From Mariprofundaceae bacterium (GTDB taxonomy: Bacteria; Pseudomonadota; Zetaproteobacteria; Mariprofundales; Mariprofundaceae), in NCBI GenBank assembly GCA_015488125.1, contig WFOJ01000149.1:1-19143 (forward strand): a stretch of 19,143 nt of DNA, in the 5' to 3' direction. Below are positions 13,189 to 19,143 of this stretch, piece by piece. The notes under the pieces were generated by a model, which saw only the letters and a program-made list of their open reading frames with translations, made no database searches and was not told the origin of the DNA. The translations under genes and the position numbers were made by a program. Numbering within the stretch: the stretch's first letter is position 1; each line of letters begins with the position of its first letter.

Positions 13189-13833
13189 ATGAAGAGTTGC
13201 CTGATGCTGTGTGCAGGCCTGCTGATGCTTGCAGGCTGTGCGCCGCTGAACCAGGAAAGTTACGATACCCTGATGAGTTTGCCACCCAAGGTGAATACGC
13301 TGGAACAAAAGCTTGCAGCTATAGAAAGTCCGGCAAAACAGGCCGCGACTCCAGGTCGGAAGCAGCAGTCGGCGAAGCCCAAAGCCGAAGCGTTGCGTGA
13401 TCGGATGCAGCGAACGCTTGCCCAGCAGGATGTCCGTGTACAGGCGACGGATGCCCGTACGGTTCACATCACCATGCAACATCATATCCTTTTCCCTTCC
13501 GGTTCGGCAACGCTGCGTGATTCCGGCATAAAATTTTTGCAAAAGTTTGCTCGCGTGGCGGAAAACCTGCCTGCCGATGCCCGTGTGCGCATTGTCGGTC
13601 ATAGCGATAATCGTCAGCTTAGCTGGCAAACCCGGCAGAAGTTTAAGGATAATATGGCACTGTCAAAGGCCAGGGCCGATGCGGTGAAGGCATGGCTGAT
13701 CAAGCATTCCAGAATACCGCCTGCGATACTGTCTTCCGAAGGTCGTGGCGCATCACAACCCATCGGCAATAATGGCACCCGCGAAGGTCGAGCGCTGAAT
13801 CGCCGGATTGAAATTTTTGTTGAAAATATTTGA
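13189..13833 (+). CDS. OmpA-domain outer-membrane lipoprotein
   Basis: A 214-aa lipoprotein. The N-terminus MKSCLMLCAGLLMLAGC is a lipoprotein signal peptide with lipobox LAGC, so Cys17 would carry the lipid; Ala18 does not retain it in the inner membrane. A helical, Lys/Gln/Ala-rich stretch (about 25-85) may be a coiled coil or linker. A C-terminal OmpA-like peptidoglycan-binding domain (about 90-214) shows ILFPSGSATLRDSG, IVGHSDNRQ, NMALSKARADAVKAWL and GRALNRRIEIF. It probably ties the outer membrane to peptidoglycan, as Pal and similar proteins do. No tolB or other tol genes are near, so I do not call it Pal. The strong ribosome-binding site sets the start. It converges with the methyltransferase that follows. 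Confidence 0.87.
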   Translation: MKSCLMLCAGLLMLAGCAPLNQESYDTLMSLPPKVNTLEQKLAAIESPAKQAATPGRKQQSAKPKAEALRDRMQRTLAQQDVRVQATDARTVHITMQHHILFPSGSATLRDSGIKFLQKFARVAENLPADARVRIVGHSDNRQLSWQTRQKFKDNMALSKARADAVKAWLIKHSRIPPAILSSEGRGASQPIGNNGTREGRALNRRIEIFVENI

Positions 13834-13836
13834 TGT

Positions 13837-13863
13837 CATGCCCACTCCCCCTGTCAGGGCATG
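13837..13863. terminator. Candidate bidirectional hairpin between convergent genes
   Basis: CATGCCC (13837-13843) and GGGCATG (13857-13863) form a 7-bp inverted repeat with a 13-nt loop, lying just after the lipoprotein stop and spanning the methyltransferase stop on the other strand. The location suits a shared terminator for converging genes, but neither side has a proper T-run, so confidence is limited. Confidence 0.35.
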
Positions 13864-14363
13864 GGCTCGCAACGAAATTCAGCGATAATTTCGCGGATGG
13901 GGAAAAATTTGGCGAAAGAACGTTCAAAGCGTTCCTGACCCATTACCGCCTTGCAGACGCGGGCTGGCAGAGCTGATACCCGCAAATCAAGGGAAATCAT
14001 CGAATAGCGACACCGATAATAGACGGTGCTTTGCGGCTGACAGAAGTGCCGCAAGGCATGCGAGCCAAAGTGATGGTAGTGGGTTGGATCTCCCCAGCTC
14101 GTCCAGTGGGTGTAATGCGGAGTTTTCACCAGCAGGGTGCCACCTGGTCTGAGTACGCGCCAGCATTCTTCCATCAGGCGTACCGGCGAGCGCACATGCT
14201 CGATGACATGACTGCAAATCACACGATCAAAACTGGCATCGGCAAAGGGGAAAAAGCCCTGTTCGAAGTCCGCCAGCACATCGGCATCCGAGCCAGGATG
14301 ATGATCCAGGCCGATGGCATCGGCCGTTTTGTTGCAGCCGCAACCAATATCGAGAATTTTCAC
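13854..14363 (-). CDS. Small class I SAM-dependent methyltransferase
   Basis: A 169-aa methyltransferase that begins almost at motif I: KILDIGCGCNKT (2-13). It continues with the acidic GLDHHPGSDADVLADFE (motif II area), FDRVICSHVIEHV (about 45-57), EECWRVLRPGGTLLVKTPH (about 65-83) and an unusual His/Trp-rich stretch, HYTHWTSWGDPTHYHHFGSH (about 83-102). Related proteins are annotated only as methyltransferase-domain proteins, so the substrate is unknown. Its position at the end of an LPS gene run suggests a sugar or glycolipid, but that is inference. The start codon is GTG at 14363; its GTGA overlaps the upstream DUF3108 stop by 4 nt, and GGGGA lies about 8 nt upstream. Confidence 0.8.
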   Translation of the reverse strand: MKILDIGCGCNKTADAIGLDHHPGSDADVLADFEQGFFPFADASFDRVICSHVIEHVRSPVRLMEECWRVLRPGGTLLVKTPHYTHWTSWGDPTHYHHFGSHALRHFCQPQSTVYYRCRYSMISLDLRVSALPARVCKAVMGQERFERSFAKFFPIREIIAEFRCEPMP

Positions 14364-15112
14364 GTGTGTTTCCCCGTTGGCGGCTGGTAGCTGGTTAAAT
14401 AGCCCATGATCCGCCCGATTTTTATTTTCGCCGACATTTTGATTGGAATATGCCGCGCATCATTGGTCATCCAGACCTTGATTTTGCCGTTGCTGGAAAA
14501 AAGCCCTGCGGTTTGCAACGTCGGTTTGACGATCACGCATTCGACTGTTTCCCCCCAGGGTGCCATCAGTTTCACGGTTTTGGGCAATACATCGACAATC
14601 AAGCGGTAGCTTTTGCGCGAATCAAAGACCGGAATGGTAAAATGATCTCCCGGTTTCAATGGCATGGCCCGCGTTTTGTAGAAAGCATCCAGCACATGAA
14701 TATGCGCCGGTGTAACCGGGTAGGTATCAGTTTTGCCATTCTGCGTATAACTAACGTGATGGCCATCGGCAGCAAACATCGTCAGTTTTTCAGCACGATA
14801 ACGGCGCTCCTGCTGTTTGACGTGAAAGCGGCGACTGCGCCATTGCCCGTGATCATCGCAATATCCATCACCCTCAATGCGATCGCGAACCTTTTTGAAC
14901 AGATCGAAAAATTTATTGGTATGCGCTTCAACGCGCTGATGATGGCCGCTGGCATCGGCATAGGTATGCAGGCTGGAAGTGCCTGCCATAATAAACTCCC
15001 AGCCCATTTCGTAATCCAGTCGTTCGCCGATAAAGCTGTCCATACAGGCTGCTTGCGCCTGTGGTATGGTTAGCCAGCAGCAAAGGAACAGCCATCTGCG
15101 TATTAGCGGCAT
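14360..15112 (-). CDS. DUF3108 domain exported protein
   Basis: A 250-aa protein with a signal peptide MPLIRRWLFLCCWLTIPQAQA (residues 1-21, cleavage likely before ACMDS), so it should be periplasmic or envelope-bound. The rest is a beta-rich DUF3108 domain: GERLDYEMGWEFIMAGTSSL, then VRDRIEGDGYCDDHGQW, DAFYKTRAMPLKPGDHFTIPVFDS and WMTNDARHIPIKMSAKIKIGRIMGYL. DUF3108 has no established function. The longest open frame starts at 15202 inside waaC. The ATG at 15112, with GGGAAGA about 5 nt upstream, gives the signal peptide and a 10-nt overlap with waaC. It sits between waaC and a methyltransferase, so a role in LPS or envelope assembly is plausible. Confidence 0.82.
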   Translation of the reverse strand: MPLIRRWLFLCCWLTIPQAQAACMDSFIGERLDYEMGWEFIMAGTSSLHTYADASGHHQRVEAHTNKFFDLFKKVRDRIEGDGYCDDHGQWRSRRFHVKQQERRYRAEKLTMFAADGHHVSYTQNGKTDTYPVTPAHIHVLDAFYKTRAMPLKPGDHFTIPVFDSRKSYRLIVDVLPKTVKLMAPWGETVECVIVKPTLQTAGLFSSNGKIKVWMTNDARHIPIKMSAKIKIGRIMGYLTSYQPPTGKHT

Positions 15113-16122
15113 ACATCTTCCCAGGCAGCGATAATCTTCTCCGGTTTCAGCCCCGGCAGGCAAATAAAGCGGTTGCATCGCCGCTGAAAACACGGGCCGC
15201 ATGACGGATGACTTTCGACGTGACGATGCTGCTTACCCAGCGGCCCGGCATTCCATGAGGCGGAAGGTCCCCATAAGGTTACTGTCGGTGTGCCCAGCGC
15301 TGCGGCCAGGTGCAGTACGCCGGTATCCATGCCAATCACCGCCTGTGCTTGCCGCAACAAGCCTGCCAGCGCCTGAATGTCCAGACGTTCAGGCAGGACT
15401 TCGGCCAGTCCGTAGCAATCAGCGATGGCTTTGGCACGATGATATTCATCTTCCGTCCCCCAACTGAGCGTGATGCCTGCACCACGCTCAGCCAGCGCCA
15501 GCACGCAGGCGCGCCATTGCGCAATCTCCATGCGCTTGGTCTGCCAGCCACCACCAACGTGCATGATGGTGTGCGGGCGTTTCCATTGTTGTAACCAGGG
15601 TCTGGCAGCTTGCTGTTGCGCCGCTGTGGGGGACACAACAGGCGCGGCATAAGGCATGGGCGATGCTGGTTGTTGCCGCCAGCTATCATTGAATACAGCA
15701 GCCGCGATGCGGCGGTATTTTTGCACCACATGACGTTCTTCCGGATGAAAGCGCACGGCACGCAGTAGCCAGCCATTGGGCCATTCCGGGCTTTCACGGC
15801 GGTCAAAACCATAGACAGGGGCGCCGCCGCTGGCCGCCTTGGCCATCAGTCCTGATTTGATCAGCCCTTGAAGGTCAAGCACGGCGTCAAAGCGCTGCTG
15901 ACGCAGGCTGGCGGTAATGCGATGGGCATCTTTTAGTGGTGTATCACCTTTAAGGGCCACGCTGTGGCGGCACACAGCTGGCGGAAATAATTCGCCAACG
16001 AAGGCAAAACGGGCATCCAGCAGCCAGTGAATTTCCACACCTCGCGCCAGTAAATCGGCAGCGGCGGGCAGGGCGTGAATAATATCGCCAAAAGCTGAGA
16101 GTTTGACGATGAGAACCTTCAC
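15103..16122 (-). CDS. waaC: LPS heptosyltransferase I (WaaC)
   Basis: A 339-aa GT-B glycosyltransferase (GT9) that adds the first L-glycero-D-manno-heptose to Kdo2-lipid A at the inner face of the inner membrane. Seen: VKVLIVKLSAFGDIIHALPA (1-20) with the acceptor-side Asp in AFGDIIH, then FDAVLDLQGLIKSGLMAK, YGFDRRESPEWP, HVGGGWQTKRMEIAQW and the nucleotide-sugar site IGMDTGVLHLAAALGTPTVTLWGPS. The Cys-rich SCGPCFQRRCNRFICL near the end recalls that of WaaF. The open frame extends to 16224 inside waaF, but the GTG at 16122 matches the family N-terminus, has AAGGA about 8 nt upstream and makes a GTGA overlap with waaF. Confidence 0.91.
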   Translation of the reverse strand: MKVLIVKLSAFGDIIHALPAAADLLARGVEIHWLLDARFAFVGELFPPAVCRHSVALKGDTPLKDAHRITASLRQQRFDAVLDLQGLIKSGLMAKAASGGAPVYGFDRRESPEWPNGWLLRAVRFHPEERHVVQKYRRIAAAVFNDSWRQQPASPMPYAAPVVSPTAAQQQAARPWLQQWKRPHTIMHVGGGWQTKRMEIAQWRACVLALAERGAGITLSWGTEDEYHRAKAIADCYGLAEVLPERLDIQALAGLLRQAQAVIGMDTGVLHLAAALGTPTVTLWGPSASWNAGPLGKQHRHVESHPSCGPCFQRRCNRFICLPGLKPEKIIAAWEDVCR

Positions 16123-17078
16123 GTCAGCGTCCTTTGGCAGGCTGTAATGACAGTTTCCACGTCGATATTGGCCATGCAGGGATGACCTTCCACGGTGCAT
16201 TCGCGTTGCAGGCAGGGGCTGCATGCTGCCGGTTCATAGAGCAGTTGCACGCCTTGGCCATCGGGAGCCGTGCGTTGCGGGTCGGTGGCACCGAATATGG
16301 CCACCACCGGCATGCCAAAACCTGCGGCAACATGCATCATGCCGGAATCATTGCACAGCAGCAGGCGGCTGGCGGCGAGTAATTGCAGTGCCTGGCGCAG
16401 GCTGGTTTGCCCACAGGCGTTCCATACTGGCCCTTTGCATTGCCGCAGACAATGCTTCGCAATGGCGGTTTCTGCCGGTGTTCCGATCACCAGTATATGC
16501 CAGCCATCATGACTAAGCCGTTGCAGAATGCGGCGATAGTTCGCTTCCGGGTAACGTTTGGCCGAGCCAAACTGCGCCCCTGGCGCGACGCAGATACAGC
16601 GTTCAGCCGCCAGGCCATGAGTTTGCAGCATGGCCAGACCAGTGCGACGCTCGGCTTCCGGGACACGCAGTGAAACCGGTGCATCATCATCTGCGGCAAT
16701 CCCCGCCTGGCGCACCAGATCGAGGAAATAACGCCGATGGTGATCACGGCGCATATCCAGCGTCGGCTGCACTGCGGGTTTGAGTAGCAGGCTGCGCCCA
16801 TCATGGGCAAAACCGTAGCGTATTGGAATACGGGCGCGAAATACCTGCCAGGCAGCGCTAAAGCTGTTGCGAAACAGCCACGCCTTGTCAGCGCGAAATG
16901 CGCTCTCCACATAACGGGCGGAACCAAGGTTGAGAAACGGCAGCAGATCAGCCAGCCATGGCTTGCCTGTCAGGGCAACATCATCATCGGGAAAGGCGTG
17001 CGTGATCGCCTGCATGGCAGGCTGTGCCATCACCACATCTCCCAGCCAGTTGGGTGGCAACAGCAAATGCGAGCTCAT
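16119..17078 (-). CDS. waaF: LPS heptosyltransferase II (WaaF)
   Basis: A 319-aa GT9 glycosyltransferase that adds the second heptose of the LPS inner core. Seen: HLLLPPNWLGDVVMAQPAMQ (4-23) with the conserved NWLGD; RYGFAHDGRSLLL; the sugar-nucleotide motif APGAQFGSAKRYPEANY; LLLCNDSGMMHVAAGFGMPVVAIFGATDPQRTAP; and SPCLQRECTVEGHPCM. Length is a little below E. coli WaaF (348 aa). The ATG at 17078 overlaps the upstream methyltransferase stop (ATGA), and the stop overlaps waaC (GTGA), so waaF and waaC are closely coupled. Order waaF then waaC matches many proteobacterial LPS core loci. Confidence 0.92.
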   Translation of the reverse strand: MSSHLLLPPNWLGDVVMAQPAMQAITHAFPDDDVALTGKPWLADLLPFLNLGSARYVESAFRADKAWLFRNSFSAAWQVFRARIPIRYGFAHDGRSLLLKPAVQPTLDMRRDHHRRYFLDLVRQAGIAADDDAPVSLRVPEAERRTGLAMLQTHGLAAERCICVAPGAQFGSAKRYPEANYRRILQRLSHDGWHILVIGTPAETAIAKHCLRQCKGPVWNACGQTSLRQALQLLAASRLLLCNDSGMMHVAAGFGMPVVAIFGATDPQRTAPDGQGVQLLYEPAACSPCLQRECTVEGHPCMANIDVETVITACQRTLT

Positions 17079-17767
17079 GATAACGGCTTGCAGACAAACA
17101 ATAGTTCACGAGCCAGGCCATACCAGGGCTCGCGTGGCAGCGTTACTTCTTCAAGAATATCAAAATGCCGGGCCAGCGTTTTGCGAATACCACGCGCCGA
17201 ATAGCAATACAGGCGATTGCGAAACATGGCCTTGGGCAACCACGGTGAACAGCGGTAATAACAGCGCGAAGTCCATACGGGCCAGACGATGGCGCTGATC
17301 AGTACCAGTCCGTCAGGGCGCAATACCCGCTCCAGTTCATGCAACACCAGCTCTGGATTATAGACATGGCTGATGCCGTGCAAAAAGAGGATAAAGTCAA
17401 AGGAATTATCAGCAAAGCGTAATTGCTCGGCTTCACCGGCAATCATATGCGTTTCAGGCAAGTCCGGCAGTGAGCCGGGAAGTTCACGGCGATACACATC
17501 CAGCAGCGGATCAACAAAATAGGCATCCACATGGGCAAGTTCGCTGGCCAGACACATGGCACCACAGGCGACGTCAAGGACTTTTAGCTGCCGCTTTGCA
17601 CCCAGTTGTTGTCGGCGTGGCATGATCCACGGCATGTAACGCGTAGCAGCACGGGCACGCAGTCTGGCAACATGATCAGCAGACTTGTGCCGTTGCAGTT
17701 CCTCAATTTCCGCTTTCTGGCTGAGCGACCAGCGCTGTTTACTGAATGCTTTATGTGTGCACGGCAT
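17075..17767 (-). CDS. SAM-dependent methyltransferase in the LPS locus
   Basis: A 230-aa class I methyltransferase. A helical, basic N-terminus (1-60: FSKQRWSLSQKAEIEELQRHK) comes before motif I VLDVACGAMCLASELA (63-78), acidic VDPLLDVY (85-92), FDFILFLHGISHVYNPELVLHELERVLRPDGLVLIS in the core and a Cys/Tyr-rich segment SRCYYRCSPWLPKAMF. The C-terminus ends LLFVCKPLS. The substrate is not known; between an acyltransferase and waaF, a lipid or LPS sugar is the natural guess. The longest frame starts at 17899 inside the acyltransferase gene. The ATG at 17767 follows GGAG by 10 nt and is preferred; an ATG at 17776 is possible. It overlaps the acyltransferase gene by 17 nt and waaF by 4 nt (ATGA). 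Confidence 0.82.
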   Translation of the reverse strand: MPCTHKAFSKQRWSLSQKAEIEELQRHKSADHVARLRARAATRYMPWIMPRRQQLGAKRQLKVLDVACGAMCLASELAHVDAYFVDPLLDVYRRELPGSLPDLPETHMIAGEAEQLRFADNSFDFILFLHGISHVYNPELVLHELERVLRPDGLVLISAIVWPVWTSRCYYRCSPWLPKAMFRNRLYCYSARGIRKTLARHFDILEEVTLPREPWYGLARELLFVCKPLS

Positions 17768-18632
17768 GTGGTTCATGCTCCAGAATCCACCAGCGTTTGT
17801 GAATCCATAGCCAAACTTCCGGGCGCTGGTGAATGATATTGGCAATCGACTGACCGACAGCTTCCATGATCCGTCCCTCATCACTGCGCTTGTCACCACT
17901 TAAGGCGGGCATGGGCACGGCCTCAAAGCGCAGTTGAAAACGAAAATCGCGCCCCTGTCGGTGCAGGCTAACTGTGTACAGCGGCAATTGCTGACGCATG
18001 ACCAGTACCGCCGGTAGCGTTGTTGTGCAGGCCATATGCCCCATGAATGGCACCTGCATGCCCTGGCTCATGTGCTGATCCACCATAATGGCAACGGTGC
18101 CACCCTGACGCAAAAAACCGGGCAGCCAGCGTATGCCTTCAAAGCGAGAATAGGTCTTCATACCAAAGCGCTCCCGACACTGGCGCAAAAATGCATCAGC
18201 CGCTGCATGTTTCATCGGCCGGTAAATCATGGCCATATCAGGTACCCAGACGCTGGTCATCAAACCGCCCAGTTCCCAGTTGCCGTGATGCGCCGAGACC
18301 AGCACCGCACCGCCGTGTTTCTCCCGGTCGGCGAGGAATGCTTCCAGCCCGACAGGTTCGACGCGCGATTGCAGAAAGGCTTTTGAGCGCATAAACACAT
18401 GTGGCAATTCCAGCATATTGCGGCCCAGTTCGGCGAAACATTCACGCGCTATGCGCCGATGCCAGCGATCATCGCGTTGCGGATAGGCCCGGCGCAGATT
18501 ACGCAGTGCAATGCCACGAAATTTTGCCAGCAATACGTAAAGCACGCGACCTAACCCTGCGCCGATCGCGCCACAAAGGCGTACCGGCAACAGTCGCAAG
18601 AGGGAAAACAGTGATTTCAGCAAAAAAGCCAA
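17751..18632 (-). CDS. Lipid A biosynthesis acyltransferase (LpxL/HtrB family)
   Basis: A membrane-bound acyltransferase of about 293 aa that adds a secondary acyl chain to Kdo2-lipid A. A hydrophobic N-terminal segment (LLKSLFSLLRLLPVRLCGAI, then LGRVLYVLLAKFRG) anchors it, followed by IALRNLRRAYP. The catalytic His-x4-Glu motif is SAHHGNWELGG (His115, Glu120 from this start). Later come AMIYRPMKH, GGTVAIMVDQHMSQGMQVPFMG, and RPEVWLWIHKRWWILE near the C-terminus, all typical of LpxL/LpxM. Which chain it adds cannot be told. The longest frame starts with TTG at 18668 inside the trm112-like gene but has no Shine-Dalgarno. The TTG at 18632 has GGAG about 8 nt upstream and avoids the overlap, so it is preferred with moderate certainty. 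Confidence 0.87.
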   Translation of the reverse strand: MAFLLKSLFSLLRLLPVRLCGAIGAGLGRVLYVLLAKFRGIALRNLRRAYPQRDDRWHRRIARECFAELGRNMLELPHVFMRSKAFLQSRVEPVGLEAFLADREKHGGAVLVSAHHGNWELGGLMTSVWVPDMAMIYRPMKHAAADAFLRQCRERFGMKTYSRFEGIRWLPGFLRQGGTVAIMVDQHMSQGMQVPFMGHMACTTTLPAVLVMRQQLPLYTVSLHRQGRDFRFQLRFEAVPMPALSGDKRSDEGRIMEAVGQSIANIIHQRPEVWLWIHKRWWILEHEPHAVHT

Positions 18633-18648
18633 TGCCTCTGCTCCGGCT

Positions 18649-18834
18649 TCAGCGATCCTTTTCCTCAACAGTCAGTGATTCGGCTTCTTCAACCAGCATT
18701 ACCGGAATATCATCACGTACCGGGTAAGCCAGCTTGCAGGCTGCGCATTCCAGCGCTGTTTCATCCGTGCGCGGTGTTACCGGGCCCTTGCATTTGGGGC
18801 AGACCAGAATGTCCAGCAATTGTTGATCCAGCAT
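18649..18834 (-). CDS. Trm112/YcaR-family zinc-ribbon protein
   Basis: A 61-aa protein of the Trm112/YcaR (UPF0434) family. It begins MLDQQLLDILVCPKCKGPV and has two Cys pairs, Cys12-Cys15 and Cys30-Cys33, that likely hold zinc, followed by YPVRDDIPVMLVEEAE, the family hallmark. In eukaryotes and archaea Trm112 binds and activates several methyltransferases; in bacteria the role of YcaR is not settled. The frame extends to 18867, but the ATG at 18834 has GAGG about 9 nt upstream and is the normal family start. It lies 13 nt after the pheT stop and ahead of the acyltransferase, with two methyltransferase genes in the same run. In E. coli ycaR also sits among lipid A/LPS genes (lpxK and kdsB). 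Confidence 0.9.
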   Translation of the reverse strand: MLDQQLLDILVCPKCKGPVTPRTDETALECAACKLAYPVRDDIPVMLVEEAESLTVEEKDR

Positions 18835-18847
18835 TATTTCTTCCTCG

Positions 18848-19143
18848 CTAGCGCAACACGCCGCCAAGACGTGTGCTGATATTGTTCACCACAGTGTTGG
18901 CAATCGCCTCGCAATCATCCTGTGTGAGCGTGCCCTTGGCATTCTGCATGAGCAGGCGCAAGCCCATGCTGACCTTGCCTTCCGGCACACCCTCGCCACG
19001 ATAAACATCAAACAGGCGAACATCAATCAATGTTGCTGGTGTTTTCTTCCGCGCTTCATTGCACAGCGCTTCGGCGGTGACTGAATCAGGCAGTAAAAAG
19101 ACGAGATCGCGCTCCACTGAAGGAAACTCAGGTATAGCAGAAA
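18848..19143 (-). CDS. pheT: Phenylalanine-tRNA ligase beta subunit, 3' end only (FDX-ACB domain)
   Basis: Only the last 98 or so codons are in the window; the gene continues beyond position 19143. The frame reads SAIPEFPSVERDLVFLLPD into the window from its edge, then RLFDVYRGEGVPEGKVSMGLRLLMQ and a tail ending in LGGVLR. This is the ferredoxin-fold anticodon-binding (FDX-ACB) domain that ends bacterial PheT, with the hallmark FPxVxRD and LFDVYxGxxxPxGKxS signatures. The GTG at 19117, which could be taken for a start, is an internal valine. PheT charges tRNA-Phe together with PheS. It leads into the trm112-like gene 13 nt downstream, so the LPS genes that follow may share its transcript. Confidence 0.93.
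   Translation of the reverse strand, partial: SAIPEFPSVERDLVFLLPDSVTAEALCNEARKKTPATLIDVRLFDVYRGEGVPEGKVSMGLRLLMQNAKGTLTQDDCEAIANTVVNNISTRLGGVLR

Noticed and set aside
13189..13833. Pal of the Tol-Pal system
   Set aside because: It has an OmpA domain and lipobox, but no tol genes are adjacent and the long helical linker is not typical of Pal.
14450..15073. 207-codon plus-strand frame opposite the DUF3108 gene
   Set aside because: The minus-strand gene has a signal peptide, a ribosome-binding site and operon overlaps; the plus-strand frame has none.
19115..19117. GTG as start codon of a short separate gene at the window end
   Set aside because: The frame stays open to the window edge and encodes the PheT-typical stretch before it, so this is an internal valine.

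Overview
This window reads as a compact, almost fully coding stretch of the chromosome of a Gram-negative proteobacterium. LPS genes (lptD, waaC, waaF, an LpxL/HtrB acyltransferase), HslVU, CmoA and Trm112/YcaR place it in Pseudomonadota. A one-module QueF of 117 aa and a ThiI without a rhodanese domain argue against Enterobacterales. The moderate GC content and the gene mix would fit a lineage such as the Zetaproteobacteria, but that is a guess from memory and not shown by the sequence. No tRNA, rRNA, CRISPR array, insertion sequence or phage gene is visible. No stretch longer than about 90 bp lacks a gene.

Layout: (1) 36-5218, plus strand, is one tight operon: actin-like ParM/StbA-type ATPase, tcdA, queF, dapF-like, thiI, cmoA and a MIF-family tautomerase. 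Four of the seven genes make or modify tRNA bases (ct6A37, queuosine 34, s4U8, cmo5U34). (2) 5291-12095, minus strand, read from high to low coordinates: hslV, hslU, lptD, truA and a DUF255 thioredoxin-like protein. Every junction overlaps. (3) 12184-13833, plus strand: a CysM-type cysteine synthase with a TTG start, then an OmpA-domain lipoprotein, diverging from hslV. (4) 13854-19143, minus strand, read from high to low: pheT (3' end only), a Trm112 zinc-ribbon protein, an LpxL-type acyltransferase, a methyltransferase, waaF, waaC, a DUF3108 exported protein and a second methyltransferase. This is an LPS/lipid A locus.

The genes fall into three themes: tRNA maturation, outer-membrane biogenesis (LptD, lipid A acylation, inner-core heptoses, OmpA lipoprotein) and protein quality control (HslVU, DUF255). 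Stop/start overlaps of 4 nt recur: GTGA at hslV/hslU, hslU/lptD, waaF/waaC and DUF3108/methyltransferase; ATGA at queF/dapF and methyltransferase/waaF.

I see no clearly new multi-gene system. The points most worth a second look are the orphan chromosomal actin homologue heading a tRNA-modification operon, a possible pseudoknot covering the queF start codon, a DapF-like protein with substitutions in the substrate-binding signature, and a ThiI whose lost rhodanese domain may be replaced by a Cys-rich tail. Several starts were moved from the longest open frame to an internal codon on the basis of ribosome-binding sites and family N-termini; each entry says so.
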